The notes: generated by a model from the sequence alone, not told the origin. A stretch of 64,000 nt of DNA from Hysterangium stoloniferum (GCA_015178975.1 WHVD01000001.1:1488001-1552000), one strand, 5' to 3'. Shown: positions 1-10,811, numbered from the stretch's first letter. Translations and numbers: made by a program.

Positions 1-2655
1 GGCAGACGGACTCCTGCAGAACAACTCCAGGTCCAGGTGCTGGAGGCTAGGGAGCGGGTCCTAGGCACTGTACACCCAGAGACACTGAGTGCCAGAGCCA
101 GCTTGGCTACTACATATCATCAACTGGGCAGATTAACTGATGCGGAACAACTCCAGGTACAGGTGCTGGAGGCTAGAGAGCGGGTCCTAGGCACTGTACA
201 CCTAGAGACACTGAGTGCCAGAGCCAGCTTGGCTACCACATATCATGAACTGGGCAGATTCACTGATGCAGAACAACTCCAGGTGCAGGTCCTGCAGGCC
301 AGGGTGCAGATCCTAGGCACTGAACACCCAGACACTCTGAATGCTAGGACCAACTTGGCCACCACCTATTGTGAAGTGGGTAGATTGACTGATGCAGAAC
401 AACTCCGGGTGCAGGTGCTTGAGGTCAGTGAGAAGATCCGAGGCACTACACACCCAGGCACAGTGACTGCCAGGGCCAACTTGGCTGCCACATATGCTCA
501 GCTGGGCAGATTGACTGATGCAGAACAACTCCAGGTCCAGGTGCTGGATTCCAGGGAGAAGATCCTAGGCATTGAACACCCAGACACACTGCATGCCAGG
601 GCCTGCTTGGCTACCACATATTATCAGCTGGGCAGATTGACTGATGCAGAACAACTCCAGGGGCAGGTGCTGGAGGCCAGTGAGCAGATCCTAGGCACTG
701 CACACCCAGACACACTGCTTGTCAGGGCCTGCTTGGCTGCCACATATCGTCAGCTGGGAAAATTGACTGATGCAGAACAACTCCAGGTGCAGGCACTGGA
801 GGTCAGTGAGCAGTTCCTAGGCACTGCACACCCTGACACACTGACTGCCAGAGCCTGCTTGGCTGCCACATATCATCAGCTGGACAGATTGACTGATGCA
901 GAACAACTCCAGGTGCAGGTACTGGAGGCTAGGGAGCAGGTCCTAGGCACTGAACACCCAGACACACTGATGGCCAGGGCCAGCTTGGCTGCCACATATT
1001 GTCAGCTGGGCAGATGGACTGATGCAGAGCAACTCCAGGTGCAGGTCCTGCAGGCCAGGCTGCAGATCCTAGGCACTGAACACCCAGACACTCTGAATGC
1101 TAGGGCTAACTTGGCCACCATATATTATGAAGTGGGCAAATTGACTGATGCAGAACAACTCCAGGTGCAGGTGCTGGAGGTCAGTGAGCAGATCCTAGGC
1201 ACTGCACACCCAGACACACTGACTGCCAGGGCCAGCTTGGCTGCTATATATGGTCAGTTGGGCAAACTGACTGATGCAGAACAACTCCAGGTGCAGGTGC
1301 TGGAGGCCAGTGAGCAGATCCTAGGCACTGCACACCTAGACACACTGACTGCCAAGGTCAGCCTGGCTGCTACATATCATCAGCTGGGCAGATTAACTGA
1401 TGCAGAACAACTGGAGATGCAGGTGGTGTCATTGATCACTCCCCCCGTGCATCCATTCCTTCCCATGCCAGAGTCTCTTCCCTTACCGGAGCCCCTTACT
1501 GCACCAGGGCTCCCTCCTGCCACAGAGCTCCCTCCACCTCCACACATTCCTAGTAGCCCTCCCATACATCCTTCACAACCTTCTCTCACATTATTACCTG
1601 AGCCTTCCACAGACCACAAGATATCTTATCCCCCTCCTGCCTGCCAGATCCCCACACTGGAACCTCTCTCCTCCCCTTGCATTTCCCTTGGGAGCCCCAT
1701 CCACCGACCTGATGACAAGCCAATGGAAATTGACAAGCTGATCACGGAATCATCTGAGGAGCCTCTTCAAATGAGTGAGAAAGCGAAGGGAAAAATGAGG
1801 GCTTTGATCCAAGACACAGAGTTCCTTGTTGTTGATCCCCCTCCAGTTGACCCTGTCTGTGAGGTCAAGATGGAATCATTCCCTCCATGGGTACCTTCAC
1901 CTGTCAACTTTGTGGCTGCCACAGACCATCTTCCTCTAACAGGCTGGATGCGTGTGTCAATCAACTACCCTTCTGCACAATTCACAATTGGGAAGGTACT
2001 AGTGCAACTGGGACCAGTGCTACAACAACCACTGCTCAAGGGACACATACAGAGGTATAGTGGATCGTTCATACCAACTGATCGCATGGATGATTTCTAT
2101 TTGTGCATCAATGACTCCATAGAGAGGGAACAACTAGCCAACAGCATCAAGAAAGTCCAACTTTCAATCTTTCGATCACTATCAGTGGATCTCCACCATG
2201 CTCCACCCAAACATGCAGCTATATCTGCCATTGTGGACCTAGTTGACCTACTAGAAAAGCTATTGTCAGAGCCAGAATCCCTAGAGTCCCCCCATTCCAA
2301 TGCTGACACTAGCCTACTACAACCATCCACTAGCAGTTCCCAACTGCTAATCCCCTCATCCTCCTCATTGACACTACTAAACCCCCAGCCCCCCCTCATT
2401 GCCCAATCCACAATGGCCCCAATCAATCGTATCAAACCTATCATTCAAACACGTCAAAAGGCTTACAGGCGGTGGGTATCCTCCCTTCAAAAATTACGGG
2501 GATCAATGTATGCCGATGATGAGGCAAAGAGGGATGATATTATTGAGTTGTTTCGTACTAAACGGCTAAGTTGGGCCCGAGCTATCTTGCAGCTAGGGGG
2601 ATCCACTCAAGATGCATGGGGAGGAGTTCCTGACATCCTTCGACCTTTCCGTTGA
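1..2655 (+). CDS. TPR-repeat protein with long C-terminal extension, 5' end outside the window
   Basis: The reading frame is open from base 1, so the true start lies left of the window; the first ATG inside is at 37. The first ~465 residues are about 11 tandem 42-residue TPR units of the kinesin-light-chain type (LGTEHPDTL, ARASLAATY, LGRLTDAEQLQVQVLE), as found in the C-terminal part of fungal NLR proteins, where they act as a protein-interaction or sensor surface. A Pro/Ser-rich linker follows (about residues 466-650), then a segment I do not recognise, ending DILRPFR. No hydrolase or NB-ARC domain is visible. The stop lies 25 bases before an LTR preceded by a purine tract, so the ORF may sit inside an LTR element. 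The unit DNA is near-identical from repeat to repeat, indicating recent expansion. TPR call is secure; gene identity is not. Confidence 0.75.
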   Translation, partial: GRRTPAEQLQVQVLEARERVLGTVHPETLSARASLATTYHQLGRLTDAEQLQVQVLEARERVLGTVHLETLSARASLATTYHELGRFTDAEQLQVQVLQARVQILGTEHPDTLNARTNLATTYCEVGRLTDAEQLRVQVLEVSEKIRGTTHPGTVTARANLAATYAQLGRLTDAEQLQVQVLDSREKILGIEHPDTLHARACLATTYYQLGRLTDAEQLQGQVLEASEQILGTAHPDTLLVRACLAATYRQLGKLTDAEQLQVQALEVSEQFLGTAHPDTLTARACLAATYHQLDRLTDAEQLQVQVLEAREQVLGTEHPDTLMARASLAATYCQLGRWTDAEQLQVQVLQARLQILGTEHPDTLNARANLATIYYEVGKLTDAEQLQVQVLEVSEQILGTAHPDTLTARASLAAIYGQLGKLTDAEQLQVQVLEASEQILGTAHLDTLTAKVSLAATYHQLGRLTDAEQLEMQVVSLITPPVHPFLPMPESLPLPEPLTAPGLPPATELPPPPHIPSSPPIHPSQPSLTLLPEPSTDHKISYPPPACQIPTLEPLSSPCISLGSPIHRPDDKPMEIDKLITESSEEPLQMSEKAKGKMRALIQDTEFLVVDPPPVDPVCEVKMESFPPWVPSPVNFVAATDHLPLTGWMRVSINYPSAQFTIGKVLVQLGPVLQQPLLKGHIQRYSGSFIPTDRMDDFYLCINDSIEREQLANSIKKVQLSIFRSLSVDLHHAPPKHAAISAIVDLVDLLEKLLSEPESLESPHSNADTSLLQPSTSSSQLLIPSSSSLTLLNPQPPLIAQSTMAPINRIKPIIQTRQKAYRRWVSSLQKLRGSMYADDEAKRDDIIELFRTKRLSWARAILQLGGSTQDAWGGVPDILRPFR
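40..1425 (+). repeat. Coding 126-bp tandem repeat (TPR units)
   Basis: About eleven direct units of 126 bases, each one TPR of 42 codons, with shared blocks such as gatgcagaacaactccaggt and cctaggcactg. The same unit recurs at 17,395-18,240 in the NLR gene, so the two loci share a repeat family. Unit number is likely to differ between alleles. Confidence 0.85.
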
Positions 2656-2666
2656 CATAGCTCTTT

Positions 2667-2680
2667 GAACTGGGGGGCAC
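2667..2680 (+). other. Candidate polypurine tract
   Basis: A purine-rich run (aactggggggcac) directly abuts the TGTGAGAGG start of the LTR at 2681, which is where the plus-strand primer of an LTR retrotransposon lies. This implies the retroelement interior is to the left, that is, over the TPR ORF. Confidence 0.55.
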
Positions 2681-3293
2681 TGTGAGAGGTATCCTAAAAT
2701 ATAACTTTGATTATATTTTACTTCCTATGTTTCTTCCTTTATTTCTACTACTACATCTCATGTTTGGTAGTTTATATTACTTTGAAGATCTATGTATGCC
2801 TGTGGGTACATAGATGCTTGTGGGCACACACCATAGTTTTATGTACATTAGCATGCATAGTTAGAACTCAGACACTTTCACCCCATAATCATGACTTGTC
2901 CAGACACCCCTTTAGTGTCCTGTAAGTCATGACTGGGGTATCATCTTGACTGTCTTGAATGGTTTTCAACTCAAACTTGTAACAACTATCTAGCTTTGTA
3001 CAGAATAGCCAAAGCTTGAACTACAACCAGCTCCAACACACATTTTGCATTACTCAACTCATCCTCCTTCTCCTTAACTCATTACTTTGTTAACTTACCC
3101 TTTGAATTGTACTGCAAGGTCAATTCTATTCTCCTTTAGTCATCTTACTTGTCTTACAGATACTAAAGTTGACTAAAGCTATTTTACTATCTATATTGTA
3201 TTTCAATAGTTCAATATATTATTGTGTCATACCTAGATGGTCAATATTCTTCATACATATTTAGAGCAGTCAGAACTTCCACAACTCTTTACA
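2681..3293 (+). mobile_element. LTR (TGTGAGAGG...TCTTTACA), probably the 3' LTR of an element extending left
   Basis: The 613-base segment starts TG and ends CA. Its end (gagcagtcagaac, then ctctttaca) resembles that of the proven solo LTR at 33,164-33,802 (TGTGAAGGG...CTCTTCACA), so they are related families. Flanks differ (GGCAC left, ACAAG right), unlike the solo LTRs in this window, which fits a 3' LTR whose partner lies outside. No long ORF inside. Confidence 0.65.
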
Positions 3294-4500
3294 ACAAGTG
3301 TCATCATGGTGAGATTACTACTGAAAAGCTATGTACTGTATAGATGGCATACTTACTGATCTTCCCATTTTCCTGATGTACATGTAGGATGAAAAATAAA
3401 ATAAATTGATTCTATTGAAGCTCTAGCTTGAATTGGCAAAAACAGTCCAGAGGTATCTAATATACTCAGGTCTAAATCTGGCTCCAGTATAATTATTTAA
3501 TTTTTCTAGGTGTACTGTAATTTTCATAAATCATGAGATGCAGATCATTGACGTACATAAAACAGATGTTTGAAAAAATCACTTGAATTGCCTAAACATC
3601 CCAGGCCACTCACCAACACTTGCTTATTGTAAATGGCAGGATGTGGGTTCCTAGAGATAAGAAGTTAAAAGGGGCAGAGCTGCCTACTTTATTACTGGTC
3701 AACTCTGGAACAGGGTAAATGCTTTGTAGGAAGCATAATGGCAAGAGTGAATAGCATCACTTTCACCATCAAAATTCCCACTTGTTCCTTGAGACATGGC
3801 AGTTTGAGCCACCCAGGCCCCAACTTGTATTAGTGCACAAGTCAACAATGTTAGTCTGTGGCCTACAGTGTCAGCTCAATGTCAGGAGACAAGTCTGGCT
3901 GCATTACTCGAGCTTCTGTACCATTGATGAGTTCTATGAGTACATGTAAGGCTGCCATCAATTCGCACCGGCGTTGAAAAGCAAACTTATGTGTCATTTC
4001 AACTTATTCTTAGGCCGTGTCGAAGAAATATGAATTTTATTGTCTGCTTTTTGGTACAGGACTGATTGCAACATAAGCCCCAAGCCCGTGTGCGCAACAG
4101 AGAGCATTGACGATGTAATGATAGTCTCTACCTCGAAATGACAAAGATACACACTCAAATATTATTGAATTGCAGAGGGATATGAGCAGAGGAAGTCTAT
4201 CTCAAAGACGCTTCCCACATATGAATGGTGTCTCCATTTTGCTAATTTCACAATTGCTCACTGCTGTTAGCTGCTGTTAATAGGCTGAGTCAGCTACGCG
4301 CAAGACTTCAAAATTATGTAAAGAAAGCTAAAATATCTCGATTCGGTGGACTGCCCTGAGATGCCGTTTCGGCCACCTGTTGTTGTCACACCCATAACAG
4401 TATTCGGTCCCGTTTAAGCAACAAATGGTCACGCTTTAAGGAGATTCGGTCACCACTTATTTCTGTAGTTACTAACTCGGTAGGTTTCAGTATTGGCGTT
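3294..4500. other. No recognisable gene
   Basis: Mixed-composition DNA without a coding frame longer than about 60 codons and without similarity to other repeats in the window that I can see. The right end passes into the remains of a copia LTR. Confidence 0.5.
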
Positions 4501-4892
4501 AAGAGTCTAGATACAACAATTAATACTCAGTATTTGCGCGCAGTATGCCAAATAGCTGAGTTGATTACCTAGATACAACAATTAATACTAGGTAATAAAT
4601 GAGTAAGAAAGATAAATAAAAGTAGTGATAACTATCTCACCTCAGTATTTGCGCGCAGTATGCCAAATAGCTGAGGTGATACTAACTAAATTGTCCTGTA
4701 TTTAAACTATCTAGTAGCCAAGAGAAATATTCATATAATATATAATATCAAGACAAGGGTACGAAATGACTATTGTTACCAATCTTTATATCGCCGTAAG
4801 GTCATATTGTGGCCTTTGCATGACCGTATGACCGTGTGGCCGTATAGCCGAATACGGTCATCGCGGACTATTTCATGCTTGTTGATTCAACA
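4500..4892 (-). mobile_element. 3' LTR remnant of a second copia element
   Basis: Read on the minus strand, a purine tract (aaggggagtg, near 4893-4902) is followed at 4892 by TGTTGAATCAAC, the expected PPT-LTR junction downstream of the copia RNase H fragment. The far end of the LTR was not located, so the left coordinate is arbitrary. Confidence 0.45.
4526..4684. repeat. Duplicated 35-base hairpin-forming repeat
   Basis: The 35-base stretch ctcagtatttgcgcgcag plus tatgccaaatagctgag occurs at 4526-4560 and 4641-4675. In the second copy the ends TCACCTCAG and CTGAGGTGA are inverted repeats, so it can fold into a hairpin; the first copy keeps only the inner CTCAG/CTGAG. The stretch between the copies also holds a repeat of gatacaacaattaatact. 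Confidence 0.7.
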
Positions 4893-4899
4893 CTCCCCT

Positions 4900-5373
4900 T
4901 CAAGCTGTAGATAGTCCTAATTCGGAAGCGAAGTGTTTGACTTTCGCGGATGGAAGTGGCTTTGTGAGCGTATCGGCAACCATGTCACCGGTTGGGCAGT
5001 AAACAAGGCAGATTGAGCCATTTTCGATGATCCAGCGGATGAAGTGAAAACGTATGTCGATATGTTTCGTGCGAGCGTGGTACTGATGATCTTTCGTGAG
5101 TGCAATGGCCGATTGATTGTCTGAAAACAAAGTTGTGGGTGTATCTGGGGGTCCAAACAATTGACTAAGCAAAGAACACAACCAAAGCGCTTCCTTAGAT
5201 GCATGGGTCGCTGCAACATATTCACTCTCGGTCGTAGAGAGTGAAACTATCTCCTGTCGCTTTGCACTCCAGGATACAGCGCCACCATTTAACATAAAGG
5301 CGTAGCCAGAAATGGCGTGACGATCTTCAGCCATACTACCATCGGCGTCAGCATATCCAGTAAGTGTTCGATT
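4900..5373 (-). pseudogene. Ty1/copia RNase H fragment, fused in frame to a Helitron Rep fragment
   Basis: The C-terminal ~157 codons of a 410-codon ORF read as a copia RNase H: LTGYADADG, SGYAFMLNGGAVSWSAKRQ, LSTTESEYVA, LFSDNQSAI, ARTKHIDIRFHFI and TLTKPLP, in the usual order, with the catalytic D of the ADADG block, the E of TESEY and the D of SDNQ. Everything upstream of RNase H in this element is missing. The join to Helitron sequence (after LHAQDRLTY) keeps the frame open. Likely a 5'-truncated copia copy or recombination product. The ORF start at 6132 is internal to the Helitron and is not a real start. Confidence 0.8.
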
Positions 5374-6237
5374 GTGATCTTGCTTCCTGTATGTTAACCT
5401 GTCTTGGGCATGCAGTCCATTATAGCCAATGGGATCCTTAGCATTAGCTTCAAAATAAGCTATGAGAGTTGTCCCTGAAAGCTCTGCCCTTTGTAAAGAC
5501 TCAGCAGGACCTTGATCACCATCACAAAATACAGTGTTTTCCACAGGGACATGGATATGAAGTGCCATTACTGCAGGAACCTGGGTGTGAAGTTCATTAC
5601 ACATTAATTGCCAGACAGACTCATGTGCACTGGCATAATGTACATCAAGGTACTGTTGAATCTCATCTGGTGTTGTTCCAAATTCCATACTTGTATTATC
5701 ATGGCCCTTGTAACAGTATTTATGCATGTACTTCATTGACCTATTGGTAAAGGTCAACTCTACATTGATGTGGCATTCAAAGGTGAGAAGCAAAATAGGG
5801 GAGTAAGGGACAACATGTCTGTTGTCATATGTAAACTTGGGAGTTTCATAAACCCTTCGATTGTTAGAATGACAGTATGTTGGAAAGCCTTCCTGATTTA
5901 CAATGGTGGCTTCACACCAATCCTTTGGATAGTGTTTACTGCATTTCCTATCTATCATACAGGTAGCATTTTGATGTTCAACACCATAGGTACCATGGGT
6001 CATGAGTTGTCCTACTAAATTATATAGTCTAGGATGTAATTCAGGACCTGGAAAACAGGCAGAAACAATTGAGTCGACATCTTCTGGTATCCTTGGCTTA
6101 TTCTGGTCATTAAACCATATAAGGCAGTGCATGTGTGGAAGGCCACACTTTTGAAATTCAATGACATGGATATGAGCTACTTTTCTACCAAATATTGGTC
6201 CTCTGTGTGGTCATCTTAGCCTTCTTTGCCATAAAGA
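5374..6237 (-). pseudogene. Helitron Rep domain, right-hand part (copy H1)
   Basis: Minus-strand sequence encodes the rolling-circle initiator region of a Helitron RepHel protein: IEFQKCGLPHMHCLIWF contains the metal-binding HxH (HMH) motif, and EIQQYLDVHYASAHES carries the two tyrosines, five residues apart, that act as the nicking nucleophiles. It ends at LHAQDRLTY, where copia RNase H begins, so no helicase remains. Its N-terminal part continues at 11,024 on the other side of the copia insertion, and the TSD AAAGA (6233-6237, 11,019-11,023) shows the copia entered an existing Helitron. Confidence 0.8.
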
Positions 6238-6440
6238 TGTTGAGTAGAAGACAAGAATTCGGAAGGGTAGAGTCTAAATTTGAAGCTTAGTGAGTGAGTG
6301 AGTAAACTTCACTATATATTATAATACCTAAATTTGAAGCTATAAGACGTTTCGTAAGTAATAGAATAAGAATAGATGATTGCGCATATACTCATCACCG
6401 GATCCATATTTCAGTTTATGTGAAGACTTGATTACTAACA
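6238..6440 (-). mobile_element. copia 3' LTR
   Basis: 203 bases, TGTTGAGTAG...TTACTAACA on the plus strand, matching the LTR at 10,816. It holds the AT-rich stretch cactatatattataatacc, a likely TATA region on either strand. Confidence 0.95.
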
Positions 6441-6451
6441 CTTCCCCTCAA
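6441..6451 (-). other. copia polypurine tract
   Basis: On the minus strand TTGAGGGGAAG runs straight into the TG of the 3' LTR, the standard plus-strand primer position. Confidence 0.85.
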
Positions 6452-7004
6452 GTCGAGTGTTAATAAGACCGAGTTTTGATGTAAAATTGATGAGCTTTGG
6501 GCGAGGTAAAGCTTTGGTGAATATATCTGCTGTCATATCTTCGGTAGGACAATATGCCAGTGTAACTGTGCCATTCTCCACAATTTCGTATATGAAATTG
6601 TATCGTATGTTGATGTGCTTTGTTCATCCTTGAAATCTATTATTCTTCAATATGATAAAAGCAGCTTGATTGTTGCAATGGAGTGTGATTGATTTGGTGA
6701 ATGGATGAAAGACTTCGTTCATGAATTTGTGAATCCAGCATGCTTCTTTGATGGTATATGTGGCTGCTACGAATTCAGCTTCGGTGCTAGATAAAGTTAT
6801 GAGCCTTTGTTTGTCTGAACTTCAAGAGAATGCTCCACCATTTAATAGAAAACAATAACCTGACATCGAGTGTCGATCTGGTTGTTGTCCCCAATCTGTA
6901 TCTGTATATCCTATTATGCCACTCTCGTTTCTTCCCAATGTTAATTTGAAGTCTCGTGTTTCCTTCAAATATTTTAGTACTGTTTTCGTTGCTTCCCAAT
7001 GTAC
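6452..7004 (-). pseudogene. copia RNase H region
   Basis: Minus-strand reading gives a copia RNase H (GYTDTDWG, SGYCFLLNGGAFS, LSSTEAEFVAA, KHINIRYNFI, DIFTKALPRPKL). Two in-frame stops interrupt it: at 6822-6824 after GGAFS (probably a former TGG) and at 6624-6626 in QG*TKHI (probably a former CGA). A third stop at 7005-7007 (NLG*VHW) separates it from the RT part. Confidence 0.85.
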
Positions 7005-8535
7005 TCATCCCAGATTCTCCATAAATTGAGATAAAATAGATACTGCAAAGGCAATATCTGGTCTCGTGCCCATTGTGGCCCACATTAGTGAACCAATGGC
7101 TTCGCGATATGGAATGTTCTTCACATTTTCACATTCTTTTGGTGTAGTAGGACATTGTTCTTTTGATAATAATGGTTTGGGGTCCATAGGCAGTGTGATT
7201 AGGGCTGTGTCTTGTAAATTGAAATGTTTGATAATCAAGTCGATATATGTGGTTTGCCCAAATGAGATTGTATGCACTTTTATATCGTATTTGACCTCTA
7301 TATTTAGTAACCAATGTAATTCACCCATATCCTTCATTTTGAAATGCGATTTGAATTGCTCCTTTGTTTGAATTATCCCTTCGTTCATATTTGCAGTGAT
7401 GGTGAGATCGTCCACAGCTACTGCAATAATGATAATACTGTGTTCCACTCATTTGTAGAATACGGCTGGATCGGATAGTGAGCAAGTAAATCAATCCCAT
7501 TTGATTCATCACCTTCTTGAGTAGCTTGTACCATTCTCTACCTGATTGTTTTAAACCATATAGAGCCTTTTTTAATTTAAGGACTTTTGATGCTGGACCT
7601 TGGGGAAATCCCGGTGGTTGGTGCATATACACCGTTCCCGTAAGCTTTGCATTCAAGTATGCATTATTAACGTCCATTTGCTCTATAGGCCAGCTGTTCT
7701 GAGCTGCTATGCCTGTTATAAGCCTCAGTGAAGCCAGACGAACAATGGGAGAAAATGTCTCTTCATAGTCTGTCCTGAGTACTTGTGTAAAGCCTTGAGC
7801 TACTAGTCGGGCCTTGTAGGTAGTGATGTTTCCATTTGCACCGTGTTTTATCCTTAATGTCCATTTAGAACTGACTATATTGACTCCTTCAGGTTTGTCA
7901 ACGAGTTCCCAGGTACCCAAATCATGTAAGGCCTTCAATTCCTTTAAAAATGCTGGCTTCCACAATGGCCAATCGTCTCTTCTCATAGCCTCTTCCACTG
8001 TAGCTGGTACACCTTCTTGAAGGTTTGAAATCATCCCTATCATTTCCAATCTCTCACTGTCCATTCTGTCTGTAAAGTCCATCCACTCTGATGGGCTATA
8101 TGTGTCTGTATATGAGGTGTTTTTATCAACCATAATTGGTGGCCCACTTGGACTGTCTTCCCATAAAATTGAGTCTTCATCAAAACTGTTTTCATCTTCT
8201 AATATAACACATGTAGCCTTTCCGAATTCTTCTGGTACTTGCAGTTTTGGAGAGAATTCAATTTGACTAGAGCCTGCAGTTCCTTCCCCTTGTCTGAGAC
8301 GGCGCATATAATCAGATGGAAATCTGGTTCTTGAACTTCGTCTCAATTGCTCTTGAGGTAAAGATTCTGTGGTTTCTGGTAGATTCGGAATGCTAACTTG
8401 AGGTGATTTGGGTAATGGTACATCTGTGGGCATTTGAGGAAGTATCTTGTATGTTTTGTGTTCTAGATCTCTTCCTGATATGAGTATAGGAACCCCAGTT
8501 TGCTTGGGGAATGCTACATTTCGTTCTACTGTCAC
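7005..8535 (-). pseudogene. copia reverse transcriptase region
   Basis: Minus strand. Begins with the linker typical of copia Pol, then WELVDKPEGVNIVSSKW, YKARLVAQGFTQ, the catalytic-site block EQMDVNNAYLNA, YMHQPPGF and KALYGLKQSGREWY, and after a break VAVDDLTITAN, which holds the paired aspartates. Near 7490 a 4-base duplication (gatt) shifts the frame; the correct frame reads SDPAVFYK, then a stop at 7449-7451 (FYK*VEHS, CGA to TGA). The RT would copy the element RNA in cytoplasmic virus-like particles; here it cannot be made. Confidence 0.85.
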
Positions 8536-8538
8536 GGT

Positions 8539-9189
8539 TCATTTTTCTGGCCAATATATGTGGTGTCCTTCACTGTTAAAACTATACACGACCCAGTGGC
8601 CCTCTTTTGCCTTGGGTCCTAGTTTACCTCCCTCTGGCTCCATCCTCACATATACAGTCTCTCCCCATTCTGGTAAGTCACTTAGATTCGGCTTCTTGTT
8701 GTGAATTAGCTCATATGGTGTTTTCCCATCGAGGGCTGATGTTGCTATTCTATTCTTTAGATATACTGCATGCTGTATGCACTCACCCCATAGGAACTTG
8801 GGCAGATTGGCAGCGATGAGCATCGATCGGGTGTGTTCGACTAATGTTCAATTTAGTCTTTCTGTGACACCATTCTGTTGGGGAGTATCATGAACAGTTA
8901 ATTGTTGGAGGGTTCCATGTGAGGATAGATAGTCCTTAAACTCATTAGATGTATATTCACCCCCATTGTCTGACTGTAGTTTCTTAATTGTAATGTTCCT
9001 TTGTTGATTTAGGAATGCCTTGTATGACTTGTACTTTTGGAATGCTTCTCCCTTCGTTTTCATCAGGTAGGTTCTTGTTTCCCTTGTGAAATCATCAGTA
9101 AATGATATATACCATCTACAACCTCCGATGGTTTGAACTTTGGATGGTCCCCACACATCAGTGTGTATCTTCTGGCCTTGAAGTTTGGC
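8539..9189 (-). pseudogene. copia integrase region
   Basis: Minus strand. Segments KIHTDVWGP, DDFTRETRTYLMK, LQSDNGGEYTSNEF and PQQNGVTERLN cover the D,D,E catalytic core of a copia integrase, followed by LPKFLWGECIQHAVYLKNR. Stops at 8848-8850 (RLN*TLVE) and 8539-8541 (PEK*TVTV) both fit CGA to TGA. The catalytic residues themselves are preserved. Confidence 0.85.
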
Positions 9190-10031
9190 TCATTCTGATT
9201 TCCAGACTTTTGGGATTGGTTCTTGAGTAATCTTCCCTTTGATACAGGCTTCGCAAAATTTGATAGGCCTTGAGTGATCTAGTGTTATTCCTTTGATTGC
9301 CCCATTTTCGACCATTTGCTTTACAGTGGCTGGTGCTATGTGTCCCATACCTGTATGCAGTTCATTTATTGTCATTGTAGTGCAGGCTTCATTTTGTAAG
9401 TTGTTAGCTTCGTGGATAATGTAGCTTCTTTGATAGAGACTGTTGATTTGATTGATTTGCCCACATATACCTCCTTCTAGATTTCGAAGGGTGCATTTTC
9501 CATCACCAAATGTGCATGAGAACCACCTTTTATCGCAGCATGCAATGGACACTAAAGTAAAGGCTAATTCGGGTGAGTACAACACATTTTGTAATGTGAT
9601 GTTAGTGGGCTTGCTGCCATTTTGGACTTGTATGCGCATATTGCCAATTCCTGTGGCTAAGAACTCTGTCTTATCAGCGGCGCGAATTTTCCAAGGTGGG
9701 TCTATTGTTTTGAAGCTTGAGAATAAGCTTAGATATGGGGACATATGAGAATTGGCCCCAGAGTCCCATACTTTGACGATTTTTGTGCCATTGTTGTTAG
9801 TTTTGTCATTTGTTAAAATCCCTGTGTTTAGTGAGCTAGCGAATGCATATGACTCTTCATTTGCAATATTTGCATTCCTGTTGTTGCCTGTATTGTATCC
9901 CCTTTGGTTTGTGCTATTGCACCTTGAATTTCCGCATATATATCTTGGTCCTTGCCCCTCCTTACCACCACCTTTGGCCCAACAATCAACTATGACATGC
10001 CTGATCCGTCTGCAATTCGGATTGAAGCATG
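9190..10031 (-). pseudogene. copia zinc knuckle, aspartic protease and GAG-pre-integrase domain
   Basis: Minus strand. Near 9975-10,030 CFNPNCRRIRHVIVDC forms a C-x4-C-x4-H-x4-C zinc knuckle of the type seen in basidiomycete copia. WDSGANSHM (near 9760) is the DSG active site of the retroviral-type protease. Further down, LHTGMGHI and FCEACIKGKI are the H and CxxC part of the GAG-pre-integrase domain. The frame ends at a stop at 9190-9192 (KSE*AKLQ), again CGA to TGA. A frame change separates this block from gag. Confidence 0.8.
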
Positions 10032-10811
10032 TTAGATTTCGATTTTGAGCTGTAGAGGTATTTCTCGAGTTCCAGGAGTTACTGCTAGGGCCTGTACTTT
10101 GTCGCTGGCCCTTATATTGGCTAGGAGGGCTTGATTGTTGTTATTAGTTGAGTTTAGGGCTTTCTTTGATTTTCTGCGCTCATATTCAGCCTTGACCATT
10201 GTTATTAGGCTTGTTGGGGTTAAAATAGTCCCAGTAGCTGTCGCAGAAGTCATTACTGCATTCATCATGACATCATAAGAGTCTGGGAGTGAACTCAACA
10301 TGATATTGAAGAAATCGGTATCTTCTATCTTCATTCCCATGCCTGCTAATCGCTGATGCATTTCAAGCAGGGTGTCAAGGTGGGAATGCACATCTTCCCC
10401 TTCTTTGCACTTTAGAGCATGCATTCTGTGCTGCAAATCAACTTGAGCCATTTTCAGCTTCGACTCGAATTCCTGGCAAACAGCCTCCCATACTTCTCTT
10501 GCTGTGCTGAGTCTTTGAAAACTGAGAATAAGAGAAGGGCCAACAGATAGGAAGATCTGAGCTTTGACTCGTCTTTCACATGTGAGGTAACAATCCAAAC
10601 ATTCCTCTTGCTTGTCCATGAGATCTAACTGGTCATTTGTTAATATAGTTCCTGCGACATATATTGTAGGATCTGGGGGGCGCTGTGCACTTCTGTCGAT
10701 GTGTTTCAACAGTGCACCTGATTCCAATATGGATAATATTCGGCCTTTCCAAGCGATCCAATTTTCACCATTATCGGCGAGTTTCTCGAGTGTGACTATA
10801 GTGGGGCCCAT
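10032..10811 (-). CDS. copia gag (capsid) ORF
   Basis: An open frame of about 259 codons from the ATG at 10,811, which overlaps the primer-binding site; an alternative non-ATG start upstream would lie in the LTR. It has the copia gag layout: ENWIAWKGRILSILES near the N-terminus, LTCERRVKAQIFLS, AREVWEAVCQEFESK and a long helical stretch ending with FFNIMLSSLPDSYDVMM. The protein would form the virus-like particle. It is the only long undamaged ORF of the element, but ends before the zinc knuckle. Confidence 0.85.
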   Translation of the reverse strand: MGPTIVTLEKLADNGENWIAWKGRILSILESGALLKHIDRSAQRPPDPTIYVAGTILTNDQLDLMDKQEECLDCYLTCERRVKAQIFLSVGPSLILSFQRLSTAREVWEAVCQEFESKLKMAQVDLQHRMHALKCKEGEDVHSHLDTLLEMHQRLAGMGMKIEDTDFFNIMLSSLPDSYDVMMNAVMTSATATGTILTPTSLITMVKAEYERRKSKKALNSTNNNNQALLANIRASDKVQALAVTPGTREIPLQLKIEI

